A stretch of DNA of 64,000 bases from Streptomyces typhae (GTDB lineage Bacteria > Actinomycetota > Actinomycetes > Streptomycetales > Streptomycetaceae). The stretch's first letter is position 1. Each line of letters begins with the position of its first letter. This document shows, one piece after another, positions 39,064 through 47,402 of the stretch. Both the position numbers and the translations under genes were made by a program. The stretch lies in NCBI RefSeq assembly GCF_009755605.1, contig NZ_WPNZ01000014.1, forward strand, positions 154,494 to 218,493, given 5' to 3'. A model generated the notes under the pieces. The model made no database searches, was not told the DNA's origin, and worked only from the letters and a program-made list of their open reading frames with translations.

Positions 39064-40497
39064 TTGCGCAGCACCACCTACCTCACAGCCGCCGCCTGCG
39101 CCGCGGTCCTGCTGGGCGTCACCGCCCCCGCCCAGGCCGCCCCGGCGGCGCCCGAGGCCGCAGCCGGGCCCGCCACCGCCAAGCCCGCCGCCGACTTCAA
39201 CGGCGACGGCTATCCGGACCTGGCCGTCGGCGCGCCCAACGCCAAGATCGACGGCCTGAAGCGGGCCGGGCTCGTCTCCATCGCCTACGGCTCGGCCACC
39301 GGGCTCCAGTACGACAAGCAGCAGCACATCAGCCGTGCCACCCCGGGAGTCCCCGGCGAGCCCGCCGCCAACACCGAGTGGGGCATCCAGGCGAGCCACG
39401 GCGACCTCGACGGCGACGGCTACGACGACCTCCTGATCAGCGACAGCCGCAGCATGATCGTGCTGTGGGGCGGCAAGGACGGCCTCTCCGGCGGCAGCGA
39501 GGTGCCGAGCGGCGAGGGCACCGAGCAGTCCCCCGCCGTCCGCTCGGCCTGGCACCGGATCGGTGACGTCAACGGCGACGGCAAGGCGGACATCGTCGGC
39601 GCGGCCCAGGTCGGCCCCTCGGAAAGCCAGTCCCAGTGGGGCGTCGGCATGCTGTACGGCCCCTTCGACCGCTCCTCCGGCAAGCCGGCCGCCATCGCGT
39701 TCCGGGACACCGAGGCCGAGGACGGGGTGGCCGTCAGCAACGCGGAACTGGGCGACATGACCGGCGACGGCATCGACGACGTCGTGGCCATGGGCTCCGG
39801 CCCCACCCACGCCTTCGAGGCCCGCGTCCTCAAGGGCACCCGCACCGGCCTCATCCCCGGCGGGACGATCGACTCCCGCCACCGGGGCGGCTTCGGCGAC
39901 CTCAACGGCGACGGCTACCAGGACTTCGTGGGCACCCCCCAGGGGTACGACCCCAAGTACCACGGCGGCATCACCGTCACGTACGGCGGCCCGGACGGCG
40001 TGAGCAAGACCCTGCCCGCCCGCGCCTACGACCAGGACAGCCCCGGTGTCCCCGGTGTCAACGAGAAGGGCGACCGCTGGGGCACCGACATAGCCGTCGC
40101 CGACCTGGACAAGGACGGCTACGGCGACATCGTCGTCGGCGCGTCCTGGGAGGGCGCCACCGACCCGGCCACGGCCGTGTCCGGCTCGGTCACCCTGCTG
40201 CGCGGCAGCAGGAGCGGTGTCACCACCGAGGGCGCCAAGGTCCTCACCCAGAACTCCAAGGGCGTCCCCAGCACCTCGGAGAAGTCGGACCACTTCGGTG
40301 AGGCCGTCACCGTCGTCGACGCCGACAAGAACGGCAAGCCGGAGGTGTACGTGGGCGGCAACGGCGAGGACACCTTCGTCGGCCGCGTCTGGCAGCTCCC
40401 GACCGGCGCCGACGGCATCACCGGTACCGGCGCCAAGAGCTTCAACCTGGGCGGCGGCTACGGCTCCGCCCACTTCGGCTCGTACTTCGCCAAGTAG
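39064..40497 (+). CDS. Secreted FG-GAP (integrin-like) beta-propeller protein
   Basis: 477 residues from a TTG at 39064, chosen because AGGGGGA lies seven bases before it and the frame then opens with a clean signal peptide (TYLTAAACAAVLLGVTAPAQAA). The mature protein is a seven-bladed propeller with calcium-binding loops DFNGDGYPD, DLDGDGYDD, DVNGDGKAD, DMTGDGIDD, DLNGDGYQD, DLDKDGYGD and DADKNGKPE. Likely an extracellular binding or structural protein; no catalytic domain is attached. Lies between pst and pit, but a phosphate link is unproven. Confidence 0.85.
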   Translation: MRSTTYLTAAACAAVLLGVTAPAQAAPAAPEAAAGPATAKPAADFNGDGYPDLAVGAPNAKIDGLKRAGLVSIAYGSATGLQYDKQQHISRATPGVPGEPAANTEWGIQASHGDLDGDGYDDLLISDSRSMIVLWGGKDGLSGGSEVPSGEGTEQSPAVRSAWHRIGDVNGDGKADIVGAAQVGPSESQSQWGVGMLYGPFDRSSGKPAAIAFRDTEAEDGVAVSNAELGDMTGDGIDDVVAMGSGPTHAFEARVLKGTRTGLIPGGTIDSRHRGGFGDLNGDGYQDFVGTPQGYDPKYHGGITVTYGGPDGVSKTLPARAYDQDSPGVPGVNEKGDRWGTDIAVADLDKDGYGDIVVGASWEGATDPATAVSGSVTLLRGSRSGVTTEGAKVLTQNSKGVPSTSEKSDHFGEAVTVVDADKNGKPEVYVGGNGEDTFVGRVWQLPTGADGITGTGAKSFNLGGGYGSAHFGSYFAK

Positions 40498-40555
40498 CCC
40501 GCATTTCGCTGAGCAGCCCGTACAGCCCGTACAGCCCGAGCAGTCGCAGCAGTCG

Positions 40556-40643
40556 CAGCAGGCCTCCGGGCGAACGAAGGAGCCCCCGGTGCGGATCAGA
40601 CGATCCGCACCGGGGGCTCCTTCGTTCGCCCGGAGGTCTGCTG
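40556..40643. terminator. Very long bidirectional terminator
   Basis: Arms 40556-40597 and 40602-40643 (42 bp) are complementary with one G-T exception; the inner 35 bp are perfect, with a 4-nt loop AGAC. It separates the convergent FG-GAP and pit genes; the outer arm begins CAGCAGGCCTCCGGGCGAAC. Confidence 0.85.
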
Positions 40644-40651
40644 GAGGCCGC

Positions 40652-41650
40652 CTACAGGAACGCCAAGTTCACGATCCAGAAACTCACGGCTGCCACGATC
40701 GCCGCCGCAGGCATAGTGATGAACCACCCCAGGATGATGTTCTTGGCAACACCCCAGCGCACCGCGTTCACCCGCTTGGTCGCACCCACGCCCATGATCG
40801 CGGACGTGATGACGTGCGTCGTCGAGATCGGCGCGTGGAACATGAACGCGGTGGTGAACATGATCCCCGCGCCCGTGGTCTCCGCGGCGAAGCCCTGCGG
40901 CGGGTCCAGCTCGATGATCTTGCGGCCGAGGGTCCGCATGATGCGCCAGCCGCCCGCGTACGTACCGAGGGACAGCATCACCGCGCAAGCGATCTTGACC
41001 CAGACCGGGATCGGGTCGCCGGGGTCCTCGACGTCGGCGATGACCAGGGCCATGACCACGATGCCCATGGTCTTCTGCGCGTCCTGGAGGCCGTGACCGA
41101 GGGCCATGCCCGCCGCCGAGACGGTCTGGGCGATCCGGAAGCCGCGCTTGGCCTTGTGCGGGTTGGACTTGCGGAACATCCACATGATCGCGCACATCAC
41201 CAGATAGCCGATCACCAGACCGACGAGGGGTGACAGGAACATCGGGATGACGATCTTCTCGACGACCCCGGACCAGATCACCCCGATGCCGCCCGCGAGC
41301 GCCGCGCCCACCAGACCGCCGAAGAGCGCGTGCGACGAGGAGGAGGGCAGGCCGAAGTACCAGGTGACGAGGTTCCAGACGATCGCGCCGACCAGGCCGG
41401 CGAAGAGGATCCACATCCCCTTGGTGCCGTGCGGCGTCTCGATCAGCCCCTCGCTGACCGTCTTGGCGATGCCGCTGCCGAGGAAGGCACCGGCGAGGTT
41501 CATGACCGCGGCCATGGCGAGCGCCGCGCGTGGCGTCAGCGCACGCGTGGAGACGGAGGTGGCGATGGCGTTCGCGGAATCGTGAAAGCCATTCGTGTAC
41601 GTGAAACCGAGCGCGACGCCAATGGTCACGATCAACGCGAAGGTGTCCAT
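40652..41650 (-). CDS. pit: Low-affinity inorganic phosphate transporter (PiT family)
   Basis: 332 residues, about ten membrane helices. PiT signatures in both halves: FTYTNGFHDSANAIATSVST near the N-terminus and MFHAPISTTHVITSAIMGVG in the C-terminal half. Imports metal-phosphate with protons or Na+. It starts 9 bp after the DUF47 gene stop, so the two are one operon, the standard pairing. Confidence 0.93.
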   Translation of the reverse strand: MDTFALIVTIGVALGFTYTNGFHDSANAIATSVSTRALTPRAALAMAAVMNLAGAFLGSGIAKTVSEGLIETPHGTKGMWILFAGLVGAIVWNLVTWYFGLPSSSSHALFGGLVGAALAGGIGVIWSGVVEKIVIPMFLSPLVGLVIGYLVMCAIMWMFRKSNPHKAKRGFRIAQTVSAAGMALGHGLQDAQKTMGIVVMALVIADVEDPGDPIPVWVKIACAVMLSLGTYAGGWRIMRTLGRKIIELDPPQGFAAETTGAGIMFTTAFMFHAPISTTHVITSAIMGVGATKRVNAVRWGVAKNIILGWFITMPAAAIVAAVSFWIVNLAFL

Positions 41651-41659
41651 GGAGGTGCC

Positions 41660-42280
41660 TCAGGACTCCTTGACCGCGATGGTCTCCACCGTGTTGGCGA
41701 CGTGCTCGAACGCGTCGGCCGCCTCTTCCAGCACATCGACGATCTGCTTGAGCTTCAGCACCTCGATGGCGTCGTACTTGCCGTTGAAGAGGTGCGCGAG
41801 GAGCTTGCGGTGGATCTGGTCGGCCTGGTTCTCCAGACGGTTGACCTCGATCCAGTACTCGGTGAGGTTGTCCATGGTGCGCAGGTGCGGCATGGCCTCC
41901 GCCGTCAGCTCGGCGGCGCGGGCGAGCACCTCGATCTGCTGCTCCACTCCCTTGGGAAGCTCCTCGACCTGGTAGAGGACCACCAGGTCGACGGCCTCCT
42001 CCATGAAGTCCATGATGTCGTCGAGCGAGGACGCGAGGGAGTAGATGTCCTCGCGGTCGAACGGCGTGATGAACGAGGAGTTCAACTGGTGGAAGATCGC
42101 ATGCGTCGCGTCGTCCCCCGCGTGTTCCGCGGCCCGCATACGCTCTGCGATCTCGGCCCGAGCCGAAGAATCGGCCCCGAGCAGTTCCATCAGGAGCTTG
42201 GAGCCTGTGACGATGTTGTCCGCGGACGCGGCAAACATGTCGTAGAAGCTCGTCTCCCTGGGGGTCAGACGAAATCGCAC
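41660..42280 (-). CDS. PhoU-like DUF47 accessory protein of Pit
   Basis: 206 residues from GTG 42280, all-helical, with the metal-binding E/D-rich segments MRAAEHAGDDATHAIFHQLN and DREDIYSLASSLDDIMDFME. DUF47 proteins act as cytoplasmic regulators of PiT carriers. No GTTCACC repeat is apparent in its upstream region. Confidence 0.9.
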   Translation of the reverse strand: MRFRLTPRETSFYDMFAASADNIVTGSKLLMELLGADSSARAEIAERMRAAEHAGDDATHAIFHQLNSSFITPFDREDIYSLASSLDDIMDFMEEAVDLVVLYQVEELPKGVEQQIEVLARAAELTAEAMPHLRTMDNLTEYWIEVNRLENQADQIHRKLLAHLFNGKYDAIEVLKLKQIVDVLEEAADAFEHVANTVETIAVKES

Positions 42281-42415
42281 GTGGGGTCCTCGGGGTGCTC
42301 TGGATGCGGTCAGGCTGATGCTAGGCGCATCATCCGGCCACGGCTAACCGGCCAGACCCCAGTGTCGCCCATCAGGCACAGTGATCAGCACACCACCCGA
42401 GGAATCGGCTACCCT

Positions 42416-42432
42416 ATACCCACCAGGGGTAT
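42416..42432. promoter_or_regulatory. CsoR operator
   Basis: ATACCC-ACCAG-GGGTAT is the pseudo-palindrome recognised by CsoR repressors. It lies 16 bp before the csoR ATG, indicating copper-dependent autoregulation. Confidence 0.8.
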
Positions 42433-42447
42433 GCACAGGAGGACGCG

Positions 42448-42819
42448 ATGACGACCACCGACGCGGCCGGAGCGGCCACGACCACCGAAGCGCCCTCCGG
42501 CCCCGACCAGACGGCAGAGCCGGGTCAGGCCCACAAGACGCACGGGTACCACAAACAGAAGGACGAACACCTCAAGCGCCTGCGCCGCATCGAGGGACAG
42601 ATCCGTGGCCTGCAGCGCATGGTCGAAGAGGATGTCTACTGCATCGACATACTCACCCAGGTCTCGGCCGGAACGAAGGCCCTCCAGTCCTTCGCCCTCC
42701 AGCTCCTGGAGGAGCATCTGCGCCACTGCGTCGCCGACGCGGCGGTCAAGGGCGGCGACGAGATCGACGCGAAGGTGGAGGAGGCGACGAAGGCGATCGC
42801 CCGGATGCTCCGTACGTGA
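42448..42819 (+). CDS. csoR: Copper-sensing repressor CsoR
   Basis: 123 residues, ATG with AGGAGG. A 30-residue disordered N-terminus, then the four-helix CsoR core HLKRLRRIEGQIRGLQRMVE. The Cu(I) ligands are C65, H90 and C94 (YCIDI, EHLRHCV), with the 25- and 4-residue spacing of S. lividans CsoR. Cu(I) binding releases DNA and induces copper efflux genes, which are not in this window. Confidence 0.93.
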   Translation: MTTTDAAGAATTTEAPSGPDQTAEPGQAHKTHGYHKQKDEHLKRLRRIEGQIRGLQRMVEEDVYCIDILTQVSAGTKALQSFALQLLEEHLRHCVADAAVKGGDEIDAKVEEATKAIARMLRT

Positions 42820-42930
42820 CCTTCCGGTTTCCGGCGGGCCGCCCCCTGGGGCACATTCAGGGCAAAAAGGGTGGGTGGGTGGGAAATCTCCACCGCGAAG
42901 CGGCGGGAAAACGGCCGGTAACCGGCGAAC

Positions 42931-43125
42931 CTACGGCCGGGAATCGTCCCGGCCCACCCCGCCCTCGTACCCGTCGGAGACCTGAAGCACCTCGTCGATC
43001 CGGTCGGCACTGAGCCGCTCACCGCACGCGGCCGACGCCGCGATGATCAGTTCGCCGCACAGCTCGATCTCGGCGAGGGCAACGTGGTCCTGAACTGCCG
43101 TTCCACCCAGCGGAGCCACGTTCAC
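42931..43125 (-). CDS. Small conserved hypothetical protein
   Basis: 64 residues from GTG 43125 (AGGAAG five bases before). Begins VNVAPLGGTAVQDHVALAEI; the core CGELIIAASAACGERLSADR is helical, followed by IDEVLQV. No recognised domain. Convergent with csoR, alone on the strand between csoR and the lipoprotein gene. Confidence 0.65.
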   Translation of the reverse strand: MNVAPLGGTAVQDHVALAEIELCGELIIAASAACGERLSADRIDEVLQVSDGYEGGVGRDDSRP

Positions 43126-43309
43126 CACCTCTTCCTGACCACGGTCGTGCCGGTACCGGCTTCCTAGAGTAGGGAGCGCCCTACGCACCGCGCATGGCAC
43201 GGACGGACCATATTGCACCCCTCATTCCCCCCTCCGCCCCACTGATCCGAGGCCTCCGCCGCGCGCGGTCGTTCGTCTGCCGCACCCGGGTCCTCCCTGG
43301 TGCAACGGC

Positions 43310-44143
43310 TCAGCGCTCGGCAATCTTCCCGGCGAAGATGTCCTTGTCCGCGGGGAGCGTCACCTCGACGCGGGCGCCGAACGCGTACAGCGAAGTCGTC
43401 GACGCCACCGCCGCGTTGGCCACCTTGAACTGATGGCGGACCTTGCGCAGCCGCCCCTGTTCGTCGAGGTAGGCGTCGAAGGGGACACGCCCCTTGCTGA
43501 ACCCTTTCGCCAGTGCTGACCGCAGCGCGGGGCCGTGCGCTTTCGAAGCGGACCGCGCGGCGCGGGCGAGGTCGATGACGCCGCGGTAGTGGACCACGTC
43601 GACTCCGGCCACCCGGGCGCGCTCGACGAACGTCGCCTCCCGTGCGCCGCGCAGGAGTTCCGCGGCGACGAGCGGGTCGGTGGCGCCGCCGGTGACGAGG
43701 TTGCCGTCGGCGAGCGAGGCCGGCTCGACGCGCACCCACTTGTCGGCGGGCACCCCGGCACCGCGGTTCTTCATGTACAGGTCGCCGCCCGCCATCAACT
43801 CCGTGACCGGGGGCCTGCGTTTGCCGCGGGTGCCCGCGGGGTCCTCGGGCAGGACCACGTCGAACCGGCCGACGCGGCGCCGGAAGTCGTACCCGCCGCG
43901 CCCGGTGACGGTCACCCGGGTGCCGCCGCTCGCCATCTCCATGGCGGTGCGCGCCCGGGAACTGCCCGCGCGCTCCGGCGACTCGGCGGCCTTGCGCACG
44001 GCGCCCACGGGGTCGGCCGCCGCCGGGTCGTCGCTGGCCGCCGCGCCGCCGCCGGAGCAGCCCGTGACGAGGGCCATGAGCCCCGCCGCGGCGGCCGTGG
44101 CCGCGCAGGCCGCCCTGCCCGTGTGCCTGTGCTGCTGCCCCAT
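43310..44143 (-). CDS. LppX/LprAFG-like lipoprotein
   Basis: 277 residues from ATG 44143 (another ATG at 44161 is possible). Lipoprotein signal peptide with lipobox LVTGCSGGG (Cys near residue 29), then a beta-rich domain (GGYDFRRRVGRFDVVLPEDP, GGDLYMKNRGAGVPADKWVR, GVDVVHYRGVIDLARA, FDAYLDEQGRLRKVRHQF) like the LppX_LprAFG fold that carries lipids in mycobacteria. Envelope protein of unknown ligand. Confidence 0.75.
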   Translation of the reverse strand: MGQQHRHTGRAACAATAAAAGLMALVTGCSGGGAAASDDPAAADPVGAVRKAAESPERAGSSRARTAMEMASGGTRVTVTGRGGYDFRRRVGRFDVVLPEDPAGTRGKRRPPVTELMAGGDLYMKNRGAGVPADKWVRVEPASLADGNLVTGGATDPLVAAELLRGAREATFVERARVAGVDVVHYRGVIDLARAARSASKAHGPALRSALAKGFSKGRVPFDAYLDEQGRLRKVRHQFKVANAAVASTTSLYAFGARVEVTLPADKDIFAGKIAER

Positions 44144-44223
44144 CGCGCCGACGACCCCCATCCCTTCGTTGTCGTTTCGACTAACGACTGGTGAGGGCCA
44201 CCGTCACGCGACGGCAGGGGACG

Positions 44224-44357
44224 CCCCCGTAAGGGGGCGCGGGGAACTGCGCGCTCAGCCACGGCAGAGCCGCAGACGCGTCTGCGGAGTAACTGAGCAG
44301 ACGCGTCCGCGGCATTTCTGTGGCTGAGCACGCAGTTCCCCGCGCCCCTCACGGGGC
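44224..44357. repeat. Large inverted repeat of the GGGGCGCGGGGAACTGCG type
   Basis: GGGGCGCGGGGAACTGCG (44234 on) with GCTCAGCCAC is mirrored by GTGGCTGAGC and CGCAGTTCCCCGCGCCCC (to about 44348). Inside are the palindrome CCGCAGACGCGTCTGCGG (44270-44287) and a related GCAGACGCGTCCGCGG. Similar elements are scattered through Streptomyces genomes. It lies between divergent genes, where a terminator is not expected. Confidence 0.75.
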
Positions 44358-44385
44358 GTTCACCTACCCGGCGTACCGTGAAGGC

Positions 44386-44547
44386 GTGGCAGAGCAGCAA
44401 CCTCCCGAACTGCACCGCACCTCCACCGTCGAGAACGGCCCGTTCTGCGCAGCCCGCTGCACCTGCGGCTGGCGCGGACCCGCCCGCAGAGCCCGCAGCA
44501 AGGCCCGCGACGACGCCGCCGGCCATGTCGCGCAGCCGCCGATGTAG
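44386..44547 (+). CDS. Small CxC zinc-ribbon-like protein
   Basis: 53 residues from GTG 44386. Sequence features: ELHRTSTVENGPFCAARCTC then GWRGPARRARSKARDDA; three Cys (CAARCTC) and a Trp suggest half a zinc ribbon, and the tail is basic. TACCGT sits at -12 to -7 of the GTG, compatible with a leaderless mRNA, though GAAGG is also present. Function unknown. Confidence 0.6.
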   Translation: MAEQQPPELHRTSTVENGPFCAARCTCGWRGPARRARSKARDDAAGHVAQPPM

Positions 44548-44646
44548 GCGGGCGGCCACCGTGACCGCGCCGCCGATGTCGCCGCATCGGGGAACCCGTG
44601 CCGCGCCCGCGCCGTCTCGTTGTGCGGGAAGCAACGGGAGGGCCTC

Positions 44647-46242
44647 ATGCAACGACGTACGTTCCTCGGGACGGCGACCGCCGCACTCGCGGCGGCCACC
44701 ACCACCGCCGCCTGCTCCGGCGCAGGCAAGGACACCGCGAACGGAACCGGCGGCACCGGCGGCAGCGGTTCCGTGGGCAGCAGAGGCGGCACCACCACCC
44801 CCATCAAGACCGCGGCCGCCTCCGCACCGGCCAACCTGGCAGCCCTCGCCAGAGACCTCGACGGCACCCTGATACGCCCGAACGAGGCCGCCTGGGCCAC
44901 CGCGCGCCAGCTCTACAACACCCGCTACGACAACCTGAAGCCCACCGCCGTCGCCTATGTGGCGGGCGTGGACGACATCCGCACCACCCTGGCGTACGCC
45001 CGCGCCCACGACACCCCCGTGTCGATCCGCAACGGCGGTCACTCCTACGCCGGTTGGTCGTCGGGCACCGGGCGCCTCGTCATCGACGTGTCGAAACTGA
45101 ACCGCGTACGCAGCAGCGGCACCACCGCCACCATCGGCGGCGGCGCCAAGCTCATCGACGTCTACCGCTCGCTCGCCGCGAAGGGCGTCACGATCCCCGC
45201 GGGCTCCTGCCCGACCGTCGGCATCAGCGGCCTGACCCTCGGCGGCGGCCACGGCGTGGTCTCCCGCGCGTACGGCCTCACCTGCGACAGCCTCACCGGG
45301 GCGACGCTCGTCACGGCGGACGGCAGGCAGATCAGGGCCGACAGGAGCGAGAACAAGGAGCTGTTCTGGGCGCTGCGCGGCGCGGGCAACGGCCAGTTCG
45401 GCATCGTCACCGAGCTGACGTTCCGCACCCACCCGGCCCCGAGGGCTGTCTCCGCCTATCTGACCTGGCCCTGGTCGAAGGCCGCCGCCGTGCTCAAGGC
45501 GTGGCAGGCATGGGGCCCCGCCCAGCCGGACGAGATCTGGTCCTCGCTGCACCTGGCCGCCGTGCCGGGCGGCACGCCCACCGTCTCCGTCGCGGCGTTC
45601 TCGCTCGGTACGTACGGCTCCCTGCAGAACGCCGTGGACCGGCTCGCGGACAAGGTGGGCTCCCCGGCGCGCAGCGTGTCCCTGAAGCGGCGCTCGTACG
45701 AGCAGGCGATGGAGGTGTACGCGGGCTGCTCGTCGTTCGCCGCGGACGCGCAGTGCCATCTGCCCGGGACGACGCCGGGGCGGACGCCGAGCGGCGCGCT
45801 CGGCCGGGAGACGTACGCGGCCCGCTCCGACTTCTTCGACCGCTCGCTCTCCGGCGCCGGGATCCGCGCGCTGCTCGCTCAGATCGAGTCCGTACGGGGC
45901 GAGCGCGGCACGGCGGGCAGTATCGCCCTGACCGCGCTCGGCGGCGCCATCAACCGCGTCGACCCGACCGCCACGTCGTTCGTGCACCGGCGTTCACGGA
46001 TGCTCGCGCAGTACATCGTGTCCTGGCGGGCGGGCACCTCCGGCAGCAGCTCCCAGGCCTGGCTGACGTCGGCTCACGGTGCGATGCGGCGGTACGCGTC
46101 CGGGGCCGCGTACCAGAACTACACGGACCCGACGCTCACCGACTGGCGCGAGGCCTACTACGGGGCCGCGGCGCCGCGCCTGAAGAAGGTGAAGAAGCAG
46201 TACGACCCGACGCGCTTCTTCTCGTTCCCGCAGGCGCTGTAG
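44647..46242 (+). CDS. Secreted FAD-linked oxidase (BBE/VAO type)
   Basis: 531 residues from ATG 44647 (GGGAGGG upstream). A Tat signal with lipobox (QRRTFLGTATAALAAATTTAAC) exports it. FAD-binding PCMH domain with SIRNGGHSYAGW (8-alpha-histidyl FAD) and GSCPTVGISGLTLGGGHG (6-S-cysteinyl FAD), so bicovalent flavin attachment is likely; the BBE C-terminal motif is YQNYTDPTLTDWREAYYG. Family members oxidise sugars, alkaloids or antibiotic intermediates. No cluster genes surround it. The stop codon lies in a 16-bp tandem repeat. Confidence 0.88.
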   Translation: MQRRTFLGTATAALAAATTTAACSGAGKDTANGTGGTGGSGSVGSRGGTTTPIKTAAASAPANLAALARDLDGTLIRPNEAAWATARQLYNTRYDNLKPTAVAYVAGVDDIRTTLAYARAHDTPVSIRNGGHSYAGWSSGTGRLVIDVSKLNRVRSSGTTATIGGGAKLIDVYRSLAAKGVTIPAGSCPTVGISGLTLGGGHGVVSRAYGLTCDSLTGATLVTADGRQIRADRSENKELFWALRGAGNGQFGIVTELTFRTHPAPRAVSAYLTWPWSKAAAVLKAWQAWGPAQPDEIWSSLHLAAVPGGTPTVSVAAFSLGTYGSLQNAVDRLADKVGSPARSVSLKRRSYEQAMEVYAGCSSFAADAQCHLPGTTPGRTPSGALGRETYAARSDFFDRSLSGAGIRALLAQIESVRGERGTAGSIALTALGGAINRVDPTATSFVHRRSRMLAQYIVSWRAGTSGSSSQAWLTSAHGAMRRYASGAAYQNYTDPTLTDWREAYYGAAAPRLKKVKKQYDPTRFFSFPQAL

Positions 46243-46308
46243 CCCGCAGGCGCTGTAGCCCGCAGGCGCTGTAGCCCGCAGGCGCTGTAGCCCGCAGGCA
46301 CTGTAGGC
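46229..46308. repeat. Five tandem 16-bp units across the oxidase stop codon
   Basis: CGCAGGCGCTGTAGCC repeats at 46229, 46245, 46261, 46277 and 46293 (last copy with two changes). The first copy encodes the terminal QAL and the TAG stop of the oxidase; the others repeat the end of the gene in shifting frames. Confidence 0.9.
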
Positions 46309-46340
46309 GGCTCGCCTCCGGGCTCGGCGCCGGAGACGGC

Positions 46341-46369
46341 GGGGGCCCGGGGACGGGGCGCGGGCCCCC
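46341..46369. terminator. Bidirectional terminator
   Basis: GGGGGCCCG and CGGGCCCCC, 9-bp stem with an 11-nt loop, between the convergent oxidase and PAP2 genes. Confidence 0.65.
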
Positions 46370-46378
46370 CGGGAGGCG

Positions 46379-47083
46379 CTATGCCGCCAGGTCCCGCTCA
46401 CCGACCTCCGGCGCCGGTTCCTGCTCGGTCAGCGTGGTGACGCATTCGACGTCGCCCGGTCCGCGCCACACGAGGCGGGAGGCCCGCGCGGAGCGCCCGA
46501 CCGCCTTGGTGAGGGGCGTCAGGAGGGCCATGGCGAGCGGCGAGAGGAGCAGCGCGACCGCCGTGCCGAGCGCGAAGCCGCCGACGACGTCCGTGGGGTA
46601 GTGCACGCCCATGAAGACGCGGCAGAAGCCTTCGGCCGCGGCGAGCGCGATGCCGGCGATGCCGAACTTGCGGTGGGCGACGAACAGGCCGACGCCGATC
46701 GCCATCGCGAGCGTCGCGTGGTCGCTCACGAAGGAGAAGTCGTTCTTGCCGCCGACGAGGACTTCCAGGCCCTGGTGGTCCTTGAAGGGGCGTGGCCGCT
46801 CCACGAAGCCCCTTATGGGGATGTTGACGAGGACGGCGACACCCGCGGCGAGCGGTGCCCACACGACGGCGGCCACGGAGGTGGCGGCGTCGTCGACCGC
46901 GCCTCTTCTCCGGGCGCCCCACCAGCACCACACGACGAGCAGGACGAGGGCGAGCAGGATGCCGTACTCACCGACGAACGCCACCGTCCTGGCCAGCCAG
47001 CCAGGGGCGTCGTCCGCCATGCCGTTGATGTCGTAGAGCAGGCTGACATCGGGGTTCGACCCGGAATCATCGAGTCCAGCCAT
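46379..47083 (-). CDS. PAP2-family membrane phosphatase (BcrC-like)
   Basis: 234 residues from ATG 47083. About five membrane helices with the PAP2 motifs NIPIRGFVERPRPF, FSFVSDHATLAMA and HYPTDVVGG, as in undecaprenyl-diphosphate phosphatases of the BcrC group; a lipid-phosphate role is equally possible. The polar tail follows the last helix. Monocistronic. Confidence 0.88.
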   Translation of the reverse strand: MAGLDDSGSNPDVSLLYDINGMADDAPGWLARTVAFVGEYGILLALVLLVVWCWWGARRRGAVDDAATSVAAVVWAPLAAGVAVLVNIPIRGFVERPRPFKDHQGLEVLVGGKNDFSFVSDHATLAMAIGVGLFVAHRKFGIAGIALAAAEGFCRVFMGVHYPTDVVGGFALGTAVALLLSPLAMALLTPLTKAVGRSARASRLVWRGPGDVECVTTLTEQEPAPEVGERDLAA

Positions 47084-47402
47084 GGTGCCGCGGCCCCTTG
47101 TCCTCTTCACTCATGAGCGCGCGCCGTTGCGCGCCCTTCCATCAACCCCCGTGGTCAGTGCAGTCGTGCCCGCATGCGTGCCGTACCAGTCCCGTACCAG
47201 TCAAGGGAACGCCCAGTCCCCCTCACTACGTTCCACTCTCCACCGAATGATCACTCAGACGTTATCGAAGAGAGACTCATCGCCGCAGCTCAGAAGGCTG
47301 CTCTGACGGAGGGTTCAAGCCAGATCACACGGCGCACGCGCCGGGCGTGCGCCTCCGTTCAGCGCCTCGCCCGGGGGCGGGCGCGGGCCCGTGGGGCGCG
47401 CG
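47084..47402. other. 319-bp spacer between PAP2 and the wall hydrolase
   Basis: No convincing gene. It contains the direct repeat GTACCAGTC (twice near 47189-47208) and a lower-GC stretch around 47225-47300, which probably carries the minus-strand PAP2 promoter. Confidence 0.4.

Noticed and set aside
47082..47306. Plus-strand 74-codon frame in the spacer
   Set aside because: No ribosome site, no resemblance to a known protein and poor codon bias; treated as spacer.
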